Positions 35,278 through 44,186 of a stretch of 64,000 nt of DNA are shown piece after piece. The notes beneath the pieces are model-generated. The model was not told the origin of the DNA, searched no databases, and worked only from the letters and a program-made list of their open reading frames with translations. Numbering within the stretch: position 1 is the first letter of the stretch; every line of letters begins with the position of its first letter. The stretch is from Geminocystis herdmanii PCC 6308 (GTDB lineage: Bacteria; Cyanobacteriota; Cyanobacteriia; Cyanobacteriales; Cyanobacteriaceae), in contig NZ_CM001775.1 in NCBI RefSeq assembly GCF_000332235.1, positions 1,432,382 through 1,496,381 on the forward strand, read 5' to 3'. Made by a program: the position numbers and the translations under genes.

Positions 35278-35859
35278 ATGAAGAAAATAATAGCCATCAT
35301 ACTTTTTACTTTTTTAATTTTAACACCTTTTGCCCATGCTGAAACAGAAAAAGCGACCTTTGCAGGAGGTTGTTTTTGGTGTATGGAATCCCCTTTTGAT
35401 GAAGTGAAAGGAGTTATTTCCACGACTTCGGGTTATACGGGAGGAAATGTCAAAAATCCTACTTATAAACAAGTAAGTAACGGAAAAACAGGTCATGCGG
35501 AAGCAGTAGAGATTAAATATGACAATAATTTAGTCAATTATAGCCAATTATTAGAGATTTTCTGGAAAAATATTGATCCCACTGTACAGAATAGACAATT
35601 TTGTGATGTAGGCAATCAGTATCGTAGTGGCATTTTTTACCATGACGAAACCCAACAGAAATTAGCATTACAAACTAAGGAAAAAGTTGCAAAACAACTC
35701 AAAAAACCTATTTATACCCAAATACAACCCGTTAAGGAATTTTATCGAGCGGAAGAATATCACCAAGATTATTACAAGAAAAATCCTCTTTTGTACAAAT
35801 ATTATCGTTATCGTTGCGGTAGAGATCAAAGATTAACGGAGATTTGGGGAGAAAAATAA
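35278..35859 (+). CDS. msrA: Peptide-methionine (S)-S-oxide reductase MsrA, probably exported
   Basis: A 193-residue MsrA, reducing the S-epimer of methionine sulfoxide. The active site GGCFWCMESPFDEVKGV is clear, followed by VSNGKTGHAEAVEIKYDNNL and QYRSGIFYHDE. A signal peptide MKKIIAIILFTFLILTPFAH precedes the active site, so it is expected outside the cytoplasm like its neighbour MsrB. A typical arrangement is one exported MsrB plus MsrA as separate proteins, whereas some bacteria fuse the two. Confidence 0.95.
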   Translation: MKKIIAIILFTFLILTPFAHAETEKATFAGGCFWCMESPFDEVKGVISTTSGYTGGNVKNPTYKQVSNGKTGHAEAVEIKYDNNLVNYSQLLEIFWKNIDPTVQNRQFCDVGNQYRSGIFYHDETQQKLALQTKEKVAKQLKKPIYTQIQPVKEFYRAEEYHQDYYKKNPLLYKYYRYRCGRDQRLTEIWGEK

Positions 35860-35880
35860 TAGACATTTACCACATTTTCC

Positions 35881-35908
35881 GTAGAGGCGTAAAATTTTAC
35901 GCCTCTAC
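35881..35908. repeat. Perfect 28-base palindrome
   Basis: Two 14-base arms GTAGAGGCGTAAAA and TTTTACGCCTCTAC meet with no loop, 21 bases after the msrA stop. Related shorter or degenerate versions are at 26994-27009 and 55055-55082. It may serve as a terminator of the msrBA operon or be a dispersed repeat. Confidence 0.85.
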
Positions 35909-36071
35909 AATGATTTCATCGTCTGACGGTTTTAACTTTATCTTCAGGAATATCACAATTTTCTAACAAATAATAAACCATTATAAAAGTTACAGATATT
36001 GTTCGGTTTATGGAAAGACGATCGAATTTATTGAACTATAATAAAGAGTATTTTTAGGCATCAATAATTTT

Positions 36072-36326
36072 ATGAATTATCAATATACAGCTAAATATAT
36101 CAAAATTCCTTCGGGATATATGGGGCAAATTATTGAATGGCAAGAAGTTGTTACAGAGGGAGAAAACTTGTCAGAATGTCGATTAATGTTAGAAGATGCT
36201 TTAAAGGAGATGATATTAGCCTATCAACAACAAGGCAAAATAATTCCCGTGAAAAAACATAAAATTTTCGATCGAATTACTGCAAATCAAATTTGTAAAC
36301 AGGCAGGATTAGCCAAGAAGTTTTAA
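36072..36326 (+). CDS. Orphan HicB family antitoxin-like protein
   Basis: An 84-residue HicB-like protein: YTAKYIKIPSGYMGQIIEWQ, EVVTEGENLSECRLMLEDAL and KEMILAYQQQGKIIPVKKHK, with a short C-terminal helix ending ICKQAGLAKKF. No HicA reading frame or remnant follows (the next gene, a Uma2 protein, starts 70 bases on). It may be a lone regulator or a leftover of a lost toxin-antitoxin pair. Confidence 0.7.
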   Translation: MNYQYTAKYIKIPSGYMGQIIEWQEVVTEGENLSECRLMLEDALKEMILAYQQQGKIIPVKKHKIFDRITANQICKQAGLAKKF

Positions 36327-36396
36327 CGTGATAGAATTGGTAAACCAATAAAAATACAATAGTTTTATAATCAAAATTAATTAATGAAAGAAAATA

Positions 36397-36975
36397 ATGG
36401 TACAAACTCTAGTAAAAACAATCTCCTTAGCAGAATTTCTCACACAACCTGAGACGAAACCTGCTCAAGAATACTTTGATAATCAAATGTTAGCAAAACC
36501 CATGCCCCAAGGACAACATAGCCGTATTCAATTAAAGCTAACTAATGCTATTAACGCCGTCACCGAAAACTCTCAGATTGCCCTTGCGTTTCCTGAATTA
36601 AGATGTACTTTTGGAGGCAGATCGATCGTGCCTGATGTGGCAGTATTTATATGGGATCAATTACCTGTTAATGAGGATGGTACAATTGCCAATAAATTTG
36701 AGATTGCACCAAATTGGATGATTGAAATATTAAGCCCTGAGCAATCTATGAGTTTAGTTACGAAAAAAATCATCGGTTGTTTAAATAATGGTACAACAAT
36801 GGGTTGGTTAATTGATCCTCATTCAAAGTTAATTTTTACCTATACAAATGGTAGTCATCCTCAAGTTTTTGAGTTAGAAAATGAGATTATTTCTGTGCCT
36901 AGTTTTGCCGAAAATTTACAAATTACTTTAGGAGAGATTTTTGGTTGGTTACAAGTAAAAACAGTTAAGGGTTAA
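36397..36975 (+). CDS. Uma2 family (DUF820) endonuclease-like protein
   Basis: A 192-residue Uma2 protein of yet another subgroup: EYFDNQMLAKPMPQGQHSRI, LRCTFGGRSIVPDVAVFIWD (Asp), ANKFEIAPNWMIEILSPEQS (Glu), and GWLIDPHSKLIFTY. The catalytic Lys position is TKKIIGCL. The form with GGRSIVPD is common in cyanobacteria. It stands alone upstream of the collagen-like gene, convergent with it. Confidence 0.85.
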   Translation: MVQTLVKTISLAEFLTQPETKPAQEYFDNQMLAKPMPQGQHSRIQLKLTNAINAVTENSQIALAFPELRCTFGGRSIVPDVAVFIWDQLPVNEDGTIANKFEIAPNWMIEILSPEQSMSLVTKKIIGCLNNGTTMGWLIDPHSKLIFTYTNGSHPQVFELENEIISVPSFAENLQITLGEIFGWLQVKTVKG

Positions 36976-37064
36976 AAATGTTAATTTTTCAGTATTTCTC
37001 CTGTCTCCCGACTCCTAACTCCTCTTTCCTCTCCTCCTCATTCGACTTTTTAAGCAACCACTAC

Positions 37065-38471
37065 TTATTTAAAAGGTCCTAAAATGGTTCTTTCTACAAG
37101 GGTTTGAGTAGCTGTATAATTACCAAAATTACGTCTAGCTTCTATTTGTATTTGTACTGCTCTACCTATTTCTAAATGGCGAGGATCGATCGATAATTGA
37201 CCAATATCGAGAATAAAACGATTGTTGGCATAACGAATAAATTGGGGGGGGATTTCTCCTTCAAAACGTAAGGTATAGTCATTTACCGGGCGTAAACGGG
37301 CTTCAGCAGAGTTGGAAACGCTATACCTAATATAAAAATTCGTGGCAATCAAATCGGATTTTTCGGCTTCGTCAAGGATTTCTAGTTGCAGGTTTTGTCC
37401 AAATTCTTTGATTCCATTACTTTTGAGACGGGTTGCATCCTGCGCTCTTATGGCATTAAATACAAATAATTCTGTAACGTTATTTCTTTGTAAAATATTG
37501 GTTTCTAACCATAAATCTTCAGGAAATTTCATGGCAACACTTCGATCGTCCTGTAAATTAAGAGTAATAGTTCGATCGCCAAAAGGAGCAAAAACTTGAG
37601 GAGCATTCCAAATTAAAACTACGGAATTTTCTACCCTTTCCACTAACTCTAAATATTGATCCTCAATCATCGAACCTTGGGCGAATAAATTGGTTGCACC
37701 AGTACGAGTTTCCCAAATATTTTTGGATAAACTAAAACCACGATTTTTTAACTCGTTCATAGTGACGGAAGCCGTCAATCGATCAGGGGCGAGGGGTTGA
37801 TTTGTATTAATTAAGGTTAAACTGCCTAGTTTTCCTTCTCTACCGTTACGACCCGATCGACCATTTTTGCCATTTTCCCCATTGATACACCTAAATTCTT
37901 TAGTACCACAACTATAGTCAGGTGAACCTGGTCTGCCACTGCAAGACTCTACAGTCCAATAAGGTTGAGGACATTGACAACCATTTCCGCCATTGCCACC
38001 ATTGCCTCCATCTCCACCTTTGCCACCATTTGCTAAAACATAAATCTGTCGTAGATAATTTTTATCCGTAGCATAGATAGTTAATGAGCCACCATTGCCC
38101 CCATCTCCACCATTTCCGCCACTACCACCATCTCCACCATTAGCACCCACAAGATTATAATTAACGTTAACGGGCTGATTATCACAGAGAGCATTTTCTC
38201 CTTTAACTCCACTTTCTCCAGCAATGCCCTCTTGCCCTGATAAATTGAGATTGAGAGGTGAACCATCAGCAAAAATGGTTAAGGCTTCACTATCTCTACC
38301 TTTATTGCCATCTTTCCCCGTTGTGCCTTCTCGTCCGTCTTTGCCAAAAGCAATTATTTGATTCGCTGAAGCGCTTAAAAAACAAAGGGCGGATTTTGAG
38401 GAAAAAGAAGGAAATGGATTTGGCAGAAACAAAAATAATGCCGTCAAAGAAACTCTTGCTAACCAAGCCAT
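37065..38471 (-). CDS. Secreted collagen-like (Gly-X-Y) protein
   Basis: A 468-residue protein with an N-terminal signal-like segment (VSLTALFLFLPNPFPSFSSK) and then three glycine-rich stretches. One collagen-type tract near residues 43-60 reads GKDGREGTTGKDGNKG. A second near 75-145 is GGDGG/GGNGG-rich. A third near 175-215 (GENGKNGRSGRNGREG) is separated from the second by a cysteine cluster. After residue 230 comes an all-beta C-terminal region of unknown type. Export to the envelope or sheath is likely; function unknown. The DNA has a triplet bias (GGN) that will be repeat-unstable. Confidence 0.7.
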   Translation of the reverse strand: MAWLARVSLTALFLFLPNPFPSFSSKSALCFLSASANQIIAFGKDGREGTTGKDGNKGRDSEALTIFADGSPLNLNLSGQEGIAGESGVKGENALCDNQPVNVNYNLVGANGGDGGSGGNGGDGGNGGSLTIYATDKNYLRQIYVLANGGKGGDGGNGGNGGNGCQCPQPYWTVESCSGRPGSPDYSCGTKEFRCINGENGKNGRSGRNGREGKLGSLTLINTNQPLAPDRLTASVTMNELKNRGFSLSKNIWETRTGATNLFAQGSMIEDQYLELVERVENSVVLIWNAPQVFAPFGDRTITLNLQDDRSVAMKFPEDLWLETNILQRNNVTELFVFNAIRAQDATRLKSNGIKEFGQNLQLEILDEAEKSDLIATNFYIRYSVSNSAEARLRPVNDYTLRFEGEIPPQFIRYANNRFILDIGQLSIDPRHLEIGRAVQIQIEARRNFGNYTATQTLVERTILGPFK

Positions 38472-38580
38472 AATTATTACATTAAAATTATCTCTTAAAA
38501 CTCTATCATATAGTTGATAGACTCAGGAGAGAATAAAAGATAAGTGAGTAGGCAAAATTAATTGTATGTTTACTTTATGA

Positions 38581-38608
38581 AAGGCAAAAGGCAAAAGGCA
38601 AGAGGCAA
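38581..38608. repeat. Heptamer tandem repeat (GGCAAAA)n
   Basis: About four copies of GGCAAAA/GGCAAGA in the 248-base gap between the collagen-like gene and lysS. A GTAGGGTG...CACCCCAC hairpin follows at about 38691-38713. Nothing else is seen in the gap. Confidence 0.7.
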
Positions 38609-38720
38609 CAAAGATGTAAGTTATTTTAATTAATTTTAAAATTCACAATCTATTTTGCATGAGTACTTATAGGAGTTGCAATCTCAAGATTGTAGGGTGA
38701 TGCACACCCCACAATTTAAC

Positions 38721-40289
38721 TTAAATAACTTCACCTAAACGTTTTAAAACAAAATTTTTGTCTAAATAAGAGAATAAGTACCCTGCTTTTGGTCCTTTTT
38801 CTTTTCCTAAAAAGCTGTAATAAACCGCAGGAAATGCGATATTAGGACTCACTCCTAATTGTTTTGTTGCGGTAAATAAGGCAGTTTGTAATTCTTCTCC
38901 TTCCCACTTTTCTACGGTACTTAAAATCTCTTTTAAAGTAGCTAAATATTGTTTTTGTTCATCGGTTAAATTAGCTGTAATTTCAGGGATTCGATCGAAA
39001 TAAATGACCAGTTTTTCTTCTTCATCGGCATAATTTTCTAACCAATTTTTCGCCACAGCAATACGTTGGTTTATTTTCTCCCAATCATAATCGTTTAAAG
39101 GACGTTCAGCTCTCTTAATAATTTCCTCTTTTAAATCTAAATGGGGTACTTGTAAAAGAGAAATAATCGTACTAATATCAAAAGTATAAAAAGGTTTAAT
39201 TTCCTCATCTAATTGAGCATAAAATAAAGGTAATAAAGTTTTATCTAACTCAACATTTTGATTACTTTCAGCTTTTTGAGCATAGTCATTTAATAAATTA
39301 TCATAATCTCTAAATAAACGGGTAATTGTCTCGTAATTAGGTGCAAAATTAATTACAGTTTTTGGTTGAGTTCTTAACATTAAAAAACGTAATAATTCAG
39401 GAGGTAATAAGTCCGCCATGTCTTTTGCACTTGAGCCGACACCCTTAGAAGAACTCATTTTTGTTCCATTAACTAGGATAAATTCATAAGGAGAATGGAA
39501 GGGAGGTTTTTTCTGCAAAACTTTACGACAAATACCATTCGCAACATCACGAGAACCACCTTTTTGGGAGTGATCTTTTCCTGCCATTTCCATGGTAACA
39601 CCCACTAAATCCCATTTAGCCACCCATTCCACTTTCCAAGGGAGTTTACCGTTACCATCAAAAGGTGACACCCAACCTTCACTACCGCATCCTTTTACCC
39701 AATCTGTAGCGTCTTCTTTGCAGGTGTAAAAAACTTTTTCTCCGTCATAGTCGGTGACGGTAGTAGTAGCGATTTTGCCACAATTAGGGCAGATTACCTG
39801 AAAAGGATACCAGTTATCAGCTCGATCGGCTTTACTAACATCTTTATAAACTTCTCTAACTTCTTTAGCATGACGTAAAAACTTATCAATATAAGGGTTT
39901 AATTTGCCACTACGATACAAGTCTCTTAGATAGTAAATCTCAGCTTTAACGCCTAAATATTCAAATACTTCGAGAAATTCCTCCATAAAATATTTAGCAT
40001 AATCTGGGGCGCTTTCATCAGGAGAAGGCACATTACAGAGGGGATAGCCCAAGTAAGGGGCAAATTTTTCTTTATCTAAGTAATGGGGGATAGTATCCAA
40101 AGCGTCATAATCATCAACGCCATAGGTAAATTTAACGGGTTTTCCTGCTCGTTTTAAAGCGCGATACATGACATCATGAATAATCACTCCGCGCACTGAG
40201 CCTACATGAACTCTACCTGAAGGGGTTTTGGAATCGTTAACTAATTCTGGTTGTTGTGAAGACTCGGCTATTTTATCCGCCCAAAACAT
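38721..40289 (-). CDS. lysS: Class I lysyl-tRNA synthetase
   Basis: A 522-residue class I aminoacyl-tRNA synthetase charging tRNA-Lys. The HIGH-type motif is SGRVHVGSVRG near residue 25-35, and the KMSKS-type loop is KMSSSKG near 278. VICPNCGKIATT is a zinc-ribbon-like insertion, and RAGKPVKFTYGVDDYDALDT is the family's catalytic-domain region. This is LysK-type (class I), not the class II enzyme with an OB-fold that is usual in bacteria; cyanobacteria mostly encode class II. The C-terminal helical anticodon-binding part is complete. Whether a class II copy exists elsewhere in this genome cannot be seen. Confidence 0.93.
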   Translation of the reverse strand: MFWADKIAESSQQPELVNDSKTPSGRVHVGSVRGVIIHDVMYRALKRAGKPVKFTYGVDDYDALDTIPHYLDKEKFAPYLGYPLCNVPSPDESAPDYAKYFMEEFLEVFEYLGVKAEIYYLRDLYRSGKLNPYIDKFLRHAKEVREVYKDVSKADRADNWYPFQVICPNCGKIATTTVTDYDGEKVFYTCKEDATDWVKGCGSEGWVSPFDGNGKLPWKVEWVAKWDLVGVTMEMAGKDHSQKGGSRDVANGICRKVLQKKPPFHSPYEFILVNGTKMSSSKGVGSSAKDMADLLPPELLRFLMLRTQPKTVINFAPNYETITRLFRDYDNLLNDYAQKAESNQNVELDKTLLPLFYAQLDEEIKPFYTFDISTIISLLQVPHLDLKEEIIKRAERPLNDYDWEKINQRIAVAKNWLENYADEEEKLVIYFDRIPEITANLTDEQKQYLATLKEILSTVEKWEGEELQTALFTATKQLGVSPNIAFPAVYYSFLGKEKGPKAGYLFSYLDKNFVLKRLGEVI

Positions 40290-40506
40290 AATTTATTCTC
40301 TCTTATCTGGTTATACTTTAAACCTTTCATTATATAGCAATCCTTGATCAATAATGAGAATTTTGCTAATGAGAAGGGGAAGTTAATTAGGGTCTGCTGA
40401 AAAAGTCAAAAAAACAATACGTCTTAAACACTTATTGTATGTAATAAGACAAAGTATAATTTAATCTTTGTTTCTGATGTTTCTTTTAATTTTGTTTTGA
40501 TTAAAT

Positions 40507-42030
40507 TTAGGGACTCCATTGAGGTTTAAATCCTGCGATGGGTAATTCTTCTAATAGGGGTTGAGTGGATTCTTGAGAAGGTAAAGTTAATAACCATAAT
40601 CGACTACTTAAAATTAATTCTGCGGAATCGGTGAATAATTCGTCATCGGGTAAGGCACTTTTTAAGGAGTTTTGAGGTACATCATTTTCTGTGACTAATT
40701 GATCAAATAATATCCCAAATCCATCGGGGGCAAGACTTATTTTCATGTCTTGAAATTTTGGTAAGGCTAATAAAGGAATTATCTCTCCTGATTCAATATC
40801 GATCGCCACAAAATAGGGTTTTTCTTTGAATTCTGTTTCTGTTTCGATTAATTCTGTTAAGAGACAAAATAGTTGTTTTCCATTACCATTAAACTTACAA
40901 TCGACGATCGAACCATCAATATTAATTAACTCTTTTTCTAACCCTTGATTATTCACATAAAATAACGATCGAGTATAGCGTAACGCCTCATTATCTTTAT
41001 TAAAATTAATCATTACCGCACTATTTCCATCCGCCGAAAAAGTGACGACTTGCCCAAATTTAGGCAAAAAATTCACAGCCTGACTATTTCCCTGACTGTC
41101 TAAAGGTAAAATAGCAATGCCTTCTCCTTGGGCGATGGCAATCGATTTTCGATCGGGAGTAACAATAAAATCTCCTCCTTTGGTATTTAATCTTTGAGGA
41201 ATTTTACCGTTTTCAATCTTCCACAAATCAAAGTCCTCTGGATTATCATAACTTATGCGTTGAACAATAATAATTTCGCCATTTTCTCCCACTAAATCAA
41301 ATTTATTATTCTGAAATTCTTTACCATCTAAAATTAATCTTAATTGAGCAGGTATTTTTGTGGTTAAGTCTTTAGATAAACCCGTAGAAACTTCATAAAT
41401 ATTTAATTTTTGAATATCGCCATTTTTTTCATTTTCGTCCCAAGCTGAAAAAATAATTTTTTCTGAATCAGGAGTAAATTTAAAATCTATTACTGTTAGA
41501 TATTCAGGAGTAAGAATAGTTTTATTTTGTTTTGTTGAATTATTTAAAATTAATCTTCCACTTTCTTCTCCTTGACTACCAATATAAGCAAATGCTCGAT
41601 CTCTACTCTGAAATTCTGACACAAAAGGTTCTATATCCCCCCCTAAATTACCCCTAAATTTTTCCTGTGCATTTTTGAGGGATAAACGATAATTTCTGCC
41701 GTAGGGAATGATATTATTGAGGGTATAAACTAACCGTTTTCCAGACCAGCTTATCTTACCATCTAAGGGCGGTTCGATCGTTAAATTTTCTTCCACACTT
41801 TCTTGAGACATCGGTCGATCGAACGTCAAAGAAAATCCTCGATCTTTTGTACTAATTTTTTGATCTTGCCAACTAAATTGTTCTACATGGGGTAAATTTT
41901 TAAATAAACACTCATTATCCTGACAAAATAAACTACCACCCACTAAAATAACGATAATAAAAGTAAGAATAGTAATGACAATAAAGCATATTTTATCTAT
42001 GGTTTCTCGGAAAAAAAAGGGTCTAATCAT
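40507..42030 (-). CDS. Membrane-anchored protein with Ig-like and beta-propeller-like domains
   Basis: A 507-residue protein with one N-terminal membrane span (ICFIVITILTFIIVILVGGS) and, next, an Ig-like SbsA/Big_5-type region (FSLTFDRPMSQESVEENLTI, then EPPLDGKISWSGKRLVYTLN). The remaining 350 residues show WD40/PD40-like strands: KFTPDSEKIIFSAWDENEKN and ADGNSAVMINFNKDNEALRY are typical blade edges. The architecture is that of a periplasmic, membrane-anchored protein of unknown function, as seen in other cyanobacteria. It lies upstream of the ABC ATPase gene's 3' end in the same direction, 60 bases apart. Confidence 0.65.
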   Translation of the reverse strand: MIRPFFFRETIDKICFIVITILTFIIVILVGGSLFCQDNECLFKNLPHVEQFSWQDQKISTKDRGFSLTFDRPMSQESVEENLTIEPPLDGKISWSGKRLVYTLNNIIPYGRNYRLSLKNAQEKFRGNLGGDIEPFVSEFQSRDRAFAYIGSQGEESGRLILNNSTKQNKTILTPEYLTVIDFKFTPDSEKIIFSAWDENEKNGDIQKLNIYEVSTGLSKDLTTKIPAQLRLILDGKEFQNNKFDLVGENGEIIIVQRISYDNPEDFDLWKIENGKIPQRLNTKGGDFIVTPDRKSIAIAQGEGIAILPLDSQGNSQAVNFLPKFGQVVTFSADGNSAVMINFNKDNEALRYTRSLFYVNNQGLEKELINIDGSIVDCKFNGNGKQLFCLLTELIETETEFKEKPYFVAIDIESGEIIPLLALPKFQDMKISLAPDGFGILFDQLVTENDVPQNSLKSALPDDELFTDSAELILSSRLWLLTLPSQESTQPLLEELPIAGFKPQWSP

Positions 42031-42089
42031 AGTATTTTTTGCTTAATTTTTTTATTTATAGAGTTAGATTAATTACCATTTAAAAATAT

Positions 42090-43379
42090 TTAATCATTGT
42101 CTATAAACTGGATATTCCTCTCTTGATAATAATCAAAAAAACTGATTTTATCTAAGTTGATATTTAAGTTTAATTTATCTCCTATTTTGATTACTTGATC
42201 CGTAAATATTTTAACAAATAAATTACATTCTTTATCCCCTTGTAAATTAACATTTAAAATAGATTCATTGCCCAAGGCTTCCACTAAATTAACAATCACA
42301 GGAATATTATTTTCTGACTGAGATGATAGACTAAAATATTCTGGTCGAATGCCTAACCAAATTTTTTCATAATTATAATTTTTTAATAATTGTTGCCATT
42401 TTGCGCATAAAGACAATTTAAAATCAGAATGAATAATTAAATCAGGTTTTTCTAAGTTTACCTCCAAAAAATTCATCGGTGGACTACCAATAAATTGCGC
42501 CACAAATTTATTAATCGGTTGATGATATATCTCTAAAGGGGTGGAAACTTGTTGAATTTCTCCTTGATTCATAATCGCAATACGATCGCCCATCGTCATA
42601 GCTTCTGTTTGATCATGGGTTACATAAATTGTCGTCACCCCTAATTGTTTCTGTAGTTTAACAATTTGCCCTCGTGTTTCTGTTCTCAGTTTTGCGTCTA
42701 AATTAGATAATGGTTCATCCATCAAAAATACATGAGGACTACGAGCGATCGCCCTCCCTAAAGCAACCCGTTGTTTTTGTCCTCCGGAAAGTTGCTTTGG
42801 TAATCTTGCTAATAAATGTTCTATTTGCAACATTTGAGCCGTATCGATCACTTTTTCCCTAATTTTTTTTTCACTATCGGAAAGATAACGCCAAGATTTG
42901 GGCAACTTACCTGTTACCCCAGTCAAAACTTTATCCATCACCGAAGCATTAACTTCCTGATTCATGCGCCTTAAACCAAAGGCAATATTGTCATATACCG
43001 TTAAATGGGGATAAAGGGCATAATTTTGAAATACCATCGCTATATCTCTAGCTTTTGGGGGCAAATCATTTACAGTACGATCGCCAATGATAATTTTACC
43101 AGCACTAATATCTTCTAACCCTGCAATTAAACGCAATAAAGTACTTTTGCCACATCCAGAAGCACCCACCAAAACCATAAATTCCCCGTCTTCAATGTGA
43201 AGATTAATACCTTTTAAAACATTAGTGGAGGAGTGTTTAGTTTCTTCAGGGGGGTTATTTACCCCAGTTACACCCAAGGCAAAAGAAGGAGAAAACTTAC
43301 TGCCAGAGGGGATATAGGTTTTGTAGAGATTGTCAATAATAACCTGTGCCAAGGGAATTTTACTTTCTTTCAACAACAA
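42090..43379 (-). CDS. Sugar/glycerol-3-phosphate ABC transporter ATPase (MalK/UgpC-type)
   Basis: A 429-residue ATPase subunit. Walker A is GASGCGKST, the Q-loop is VFQNYALYPHLTVYDNIAFG, the signature is LSGGQKQRVALGRAIARSPH, Walker B is VFLMDEPLSNLD, and the H-loop VTHDQTEA is complete. After residue 300 there is a TOBE/MalK-type regulatory domain. An insertion after the Q-loop (NQEVNASVMDKVLTGVTGKL) and a 35-residue extension between helices distinguish it from enteric MalK; cyanobacterial UgpC homologs carry similar ones. The permeases and binding protein are not nearby, so it may serve several importers. Confidence 0.9.
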   Translation of the reverse strand: MLLKESKIPLAQVIIDNLYKTYIPSGSKFSPSFALGVTGVNNPPEETKHSSTNVLKGINLHIEDGEFMVLVGASGCGKSTLLRLIAGLEDISAGKIIIGDRTVNDLPPKARDIAMVFQNYALYPHLTVYDNIAFGLRRMNQEVNASVMDKVLTGVTGKLPKSWRYLSDSEKKIREKVIDTAQMLQIEHLLARLPKQLSGGQKQRVALGRAIARSPHVFLMDEPLSNLDAKLRTETRGQIVKLQKQLGVTTIYVTHDQTEAMTMGDRIAIMNQGEIQQVSTPLEIYHQPINKFVAQFIGSPPMNFLEVNLEKPDLIIHSDFKLSLCAKWQQLLKNYNYEKIWLGIRPEYFSLSSQSENNIPVIVNLVEALGNESILNVNLQGDKECNLFVKIFTDQVIKIGDKLNLNINLDKISFFDYYQERNIQFIDND

Positions 43380-43439
43380 TAGACAAGGATTATATCATGA
43401 GTTTGCAAGAAAAAAATGAAATTGCAGAATTAGGTGAAT

Positions 43440-43826
43440 TTACCAAATAATATTAACAGAATATTGATTAAAAATAGAATCGATACTAAGAATAGGTATT
43501 TTTTTCGTAACAGCTTGAGCAATTAGCATTCTATCAAAAGGGTCTCTATGGTGTAAAGGTATATTGTTTAATTGCCAAATATGTTCTAATTCTATGGTTA
43601 AAATTTCAATATTATTAATATTTCTTTGATTAGTAATTATTTCTGCTAATGGATTATCAAAGTATAATTTATTAATGGAGATTTTGATCTGCATTTCCCA
43701 AATACTCGCAATGCTCAAGTATAAAATGTTGTCAGTATTTTCTATTAAATTTAGTCCATTTATTGATAGTTTTTCAGGGGATAAAGTCCACAAAATAAAA
43801 GCATGAGTATCTAACAATATTTTCAT
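43440..43826 (-). CDS. PIN-domain toxin (VapC-like)
   Basis: A 128-residue PIN ribonuclease. The acidic residues are in place: Asp6 in LLDTHAFILW, the Glu in ASIWEMQIKI, and two Asp in HHRDPFDRMLIAQAV, with a final Asp in ILSIDSIFNQY. These four carboxylates bind the metal. Cyanobacterial PIN proteins of this subfamily (LDTHAFIW) pair with a DUF2281-type antitoxin, which is the gene just upstream (5-base gap). Function as a toxin cleaving tRNA or rRNA is family-based. Confidence 0.9.
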   Translation of the reverse strand: MKILLDTHAFILWTLSPEKLSINGLNLIENTDNILYLSIASIWEMQIKISINKLYFDNPLAEIITNQRNINNIEILTIELEHIWQLNNIPLHHRDPFDRMLIAQAVTKKIPILSIDSIFNQYSVNIIW

Positions 43827-43831
43827 ATAAT

Positions 43832-44065
43832 TTAACCTAAAAAGTCAGGAGGTAAAGGCTGATTAAAATCTTCACTAATCCATCCTTTCCCTTTATATAA
43901 ACCTGCAATTCTTTTTTGCGGATATTTATTTTTTTCGACTAAATCTTTAGTATGTTTATCTCTAATAAATTCAATAAAATCTATGATTTCTTGTTGTTGT
44001 GCTAAGGGTAAATCTTTGATTTTCGTTAAAATTGTTGCTGTTAAATCGATCGTTAGGTTAGTCAT
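43832..44065 (-). CDS. DUF2281-type antitoxin of the PIN toxin
   Basis: A 77-residue protein: LAQQQEIIDFIEFIRDKHTK is the short DUF2281 helix pair, and the tail AGLYKGKGWISEDFNQPLPP with the end DFLG is the classical antitoxin C-terminus (GKGWISEDFNQPLP..F) that wraps the PIN toxin. It precedes the toxin by 5 bases. A small operon with a strong antitoxin pattern. Confidence 0.85.
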   Translation of the reverse strand: MTNLTIDLTATILTKIKDLPLAQQQEIIDFIEFIRDKHTKDLVEKNKYPQKRIAGLYKGKGWISEDFNQPLPPDFLG

Positions 44066-44186
44066 AGTTTAACATTATTTATAGTTAATATATTTATTTT
44101 ACAAAAAATTAGCGGAAATTTTGCCTTCCTTCAGTATAATGATCATTCTCTGTGAAAAAAAGACATAGCCTTTTTGGAGATGCCTA

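Noticed and set aside
40391-40410. GGGTCTGCTGAAAAAGTC resembling an insertion-sequence end
   Set aside because: Only one end is seen, no mate or transposase within the gap; kept as a possible remnant only.
43397-43450. 17-codon frame MSLQEKNEIAELGEFTK on the + strand
   Set aside because: Too short, overlaps the end of the PIN toxin gene and matches no family I know.
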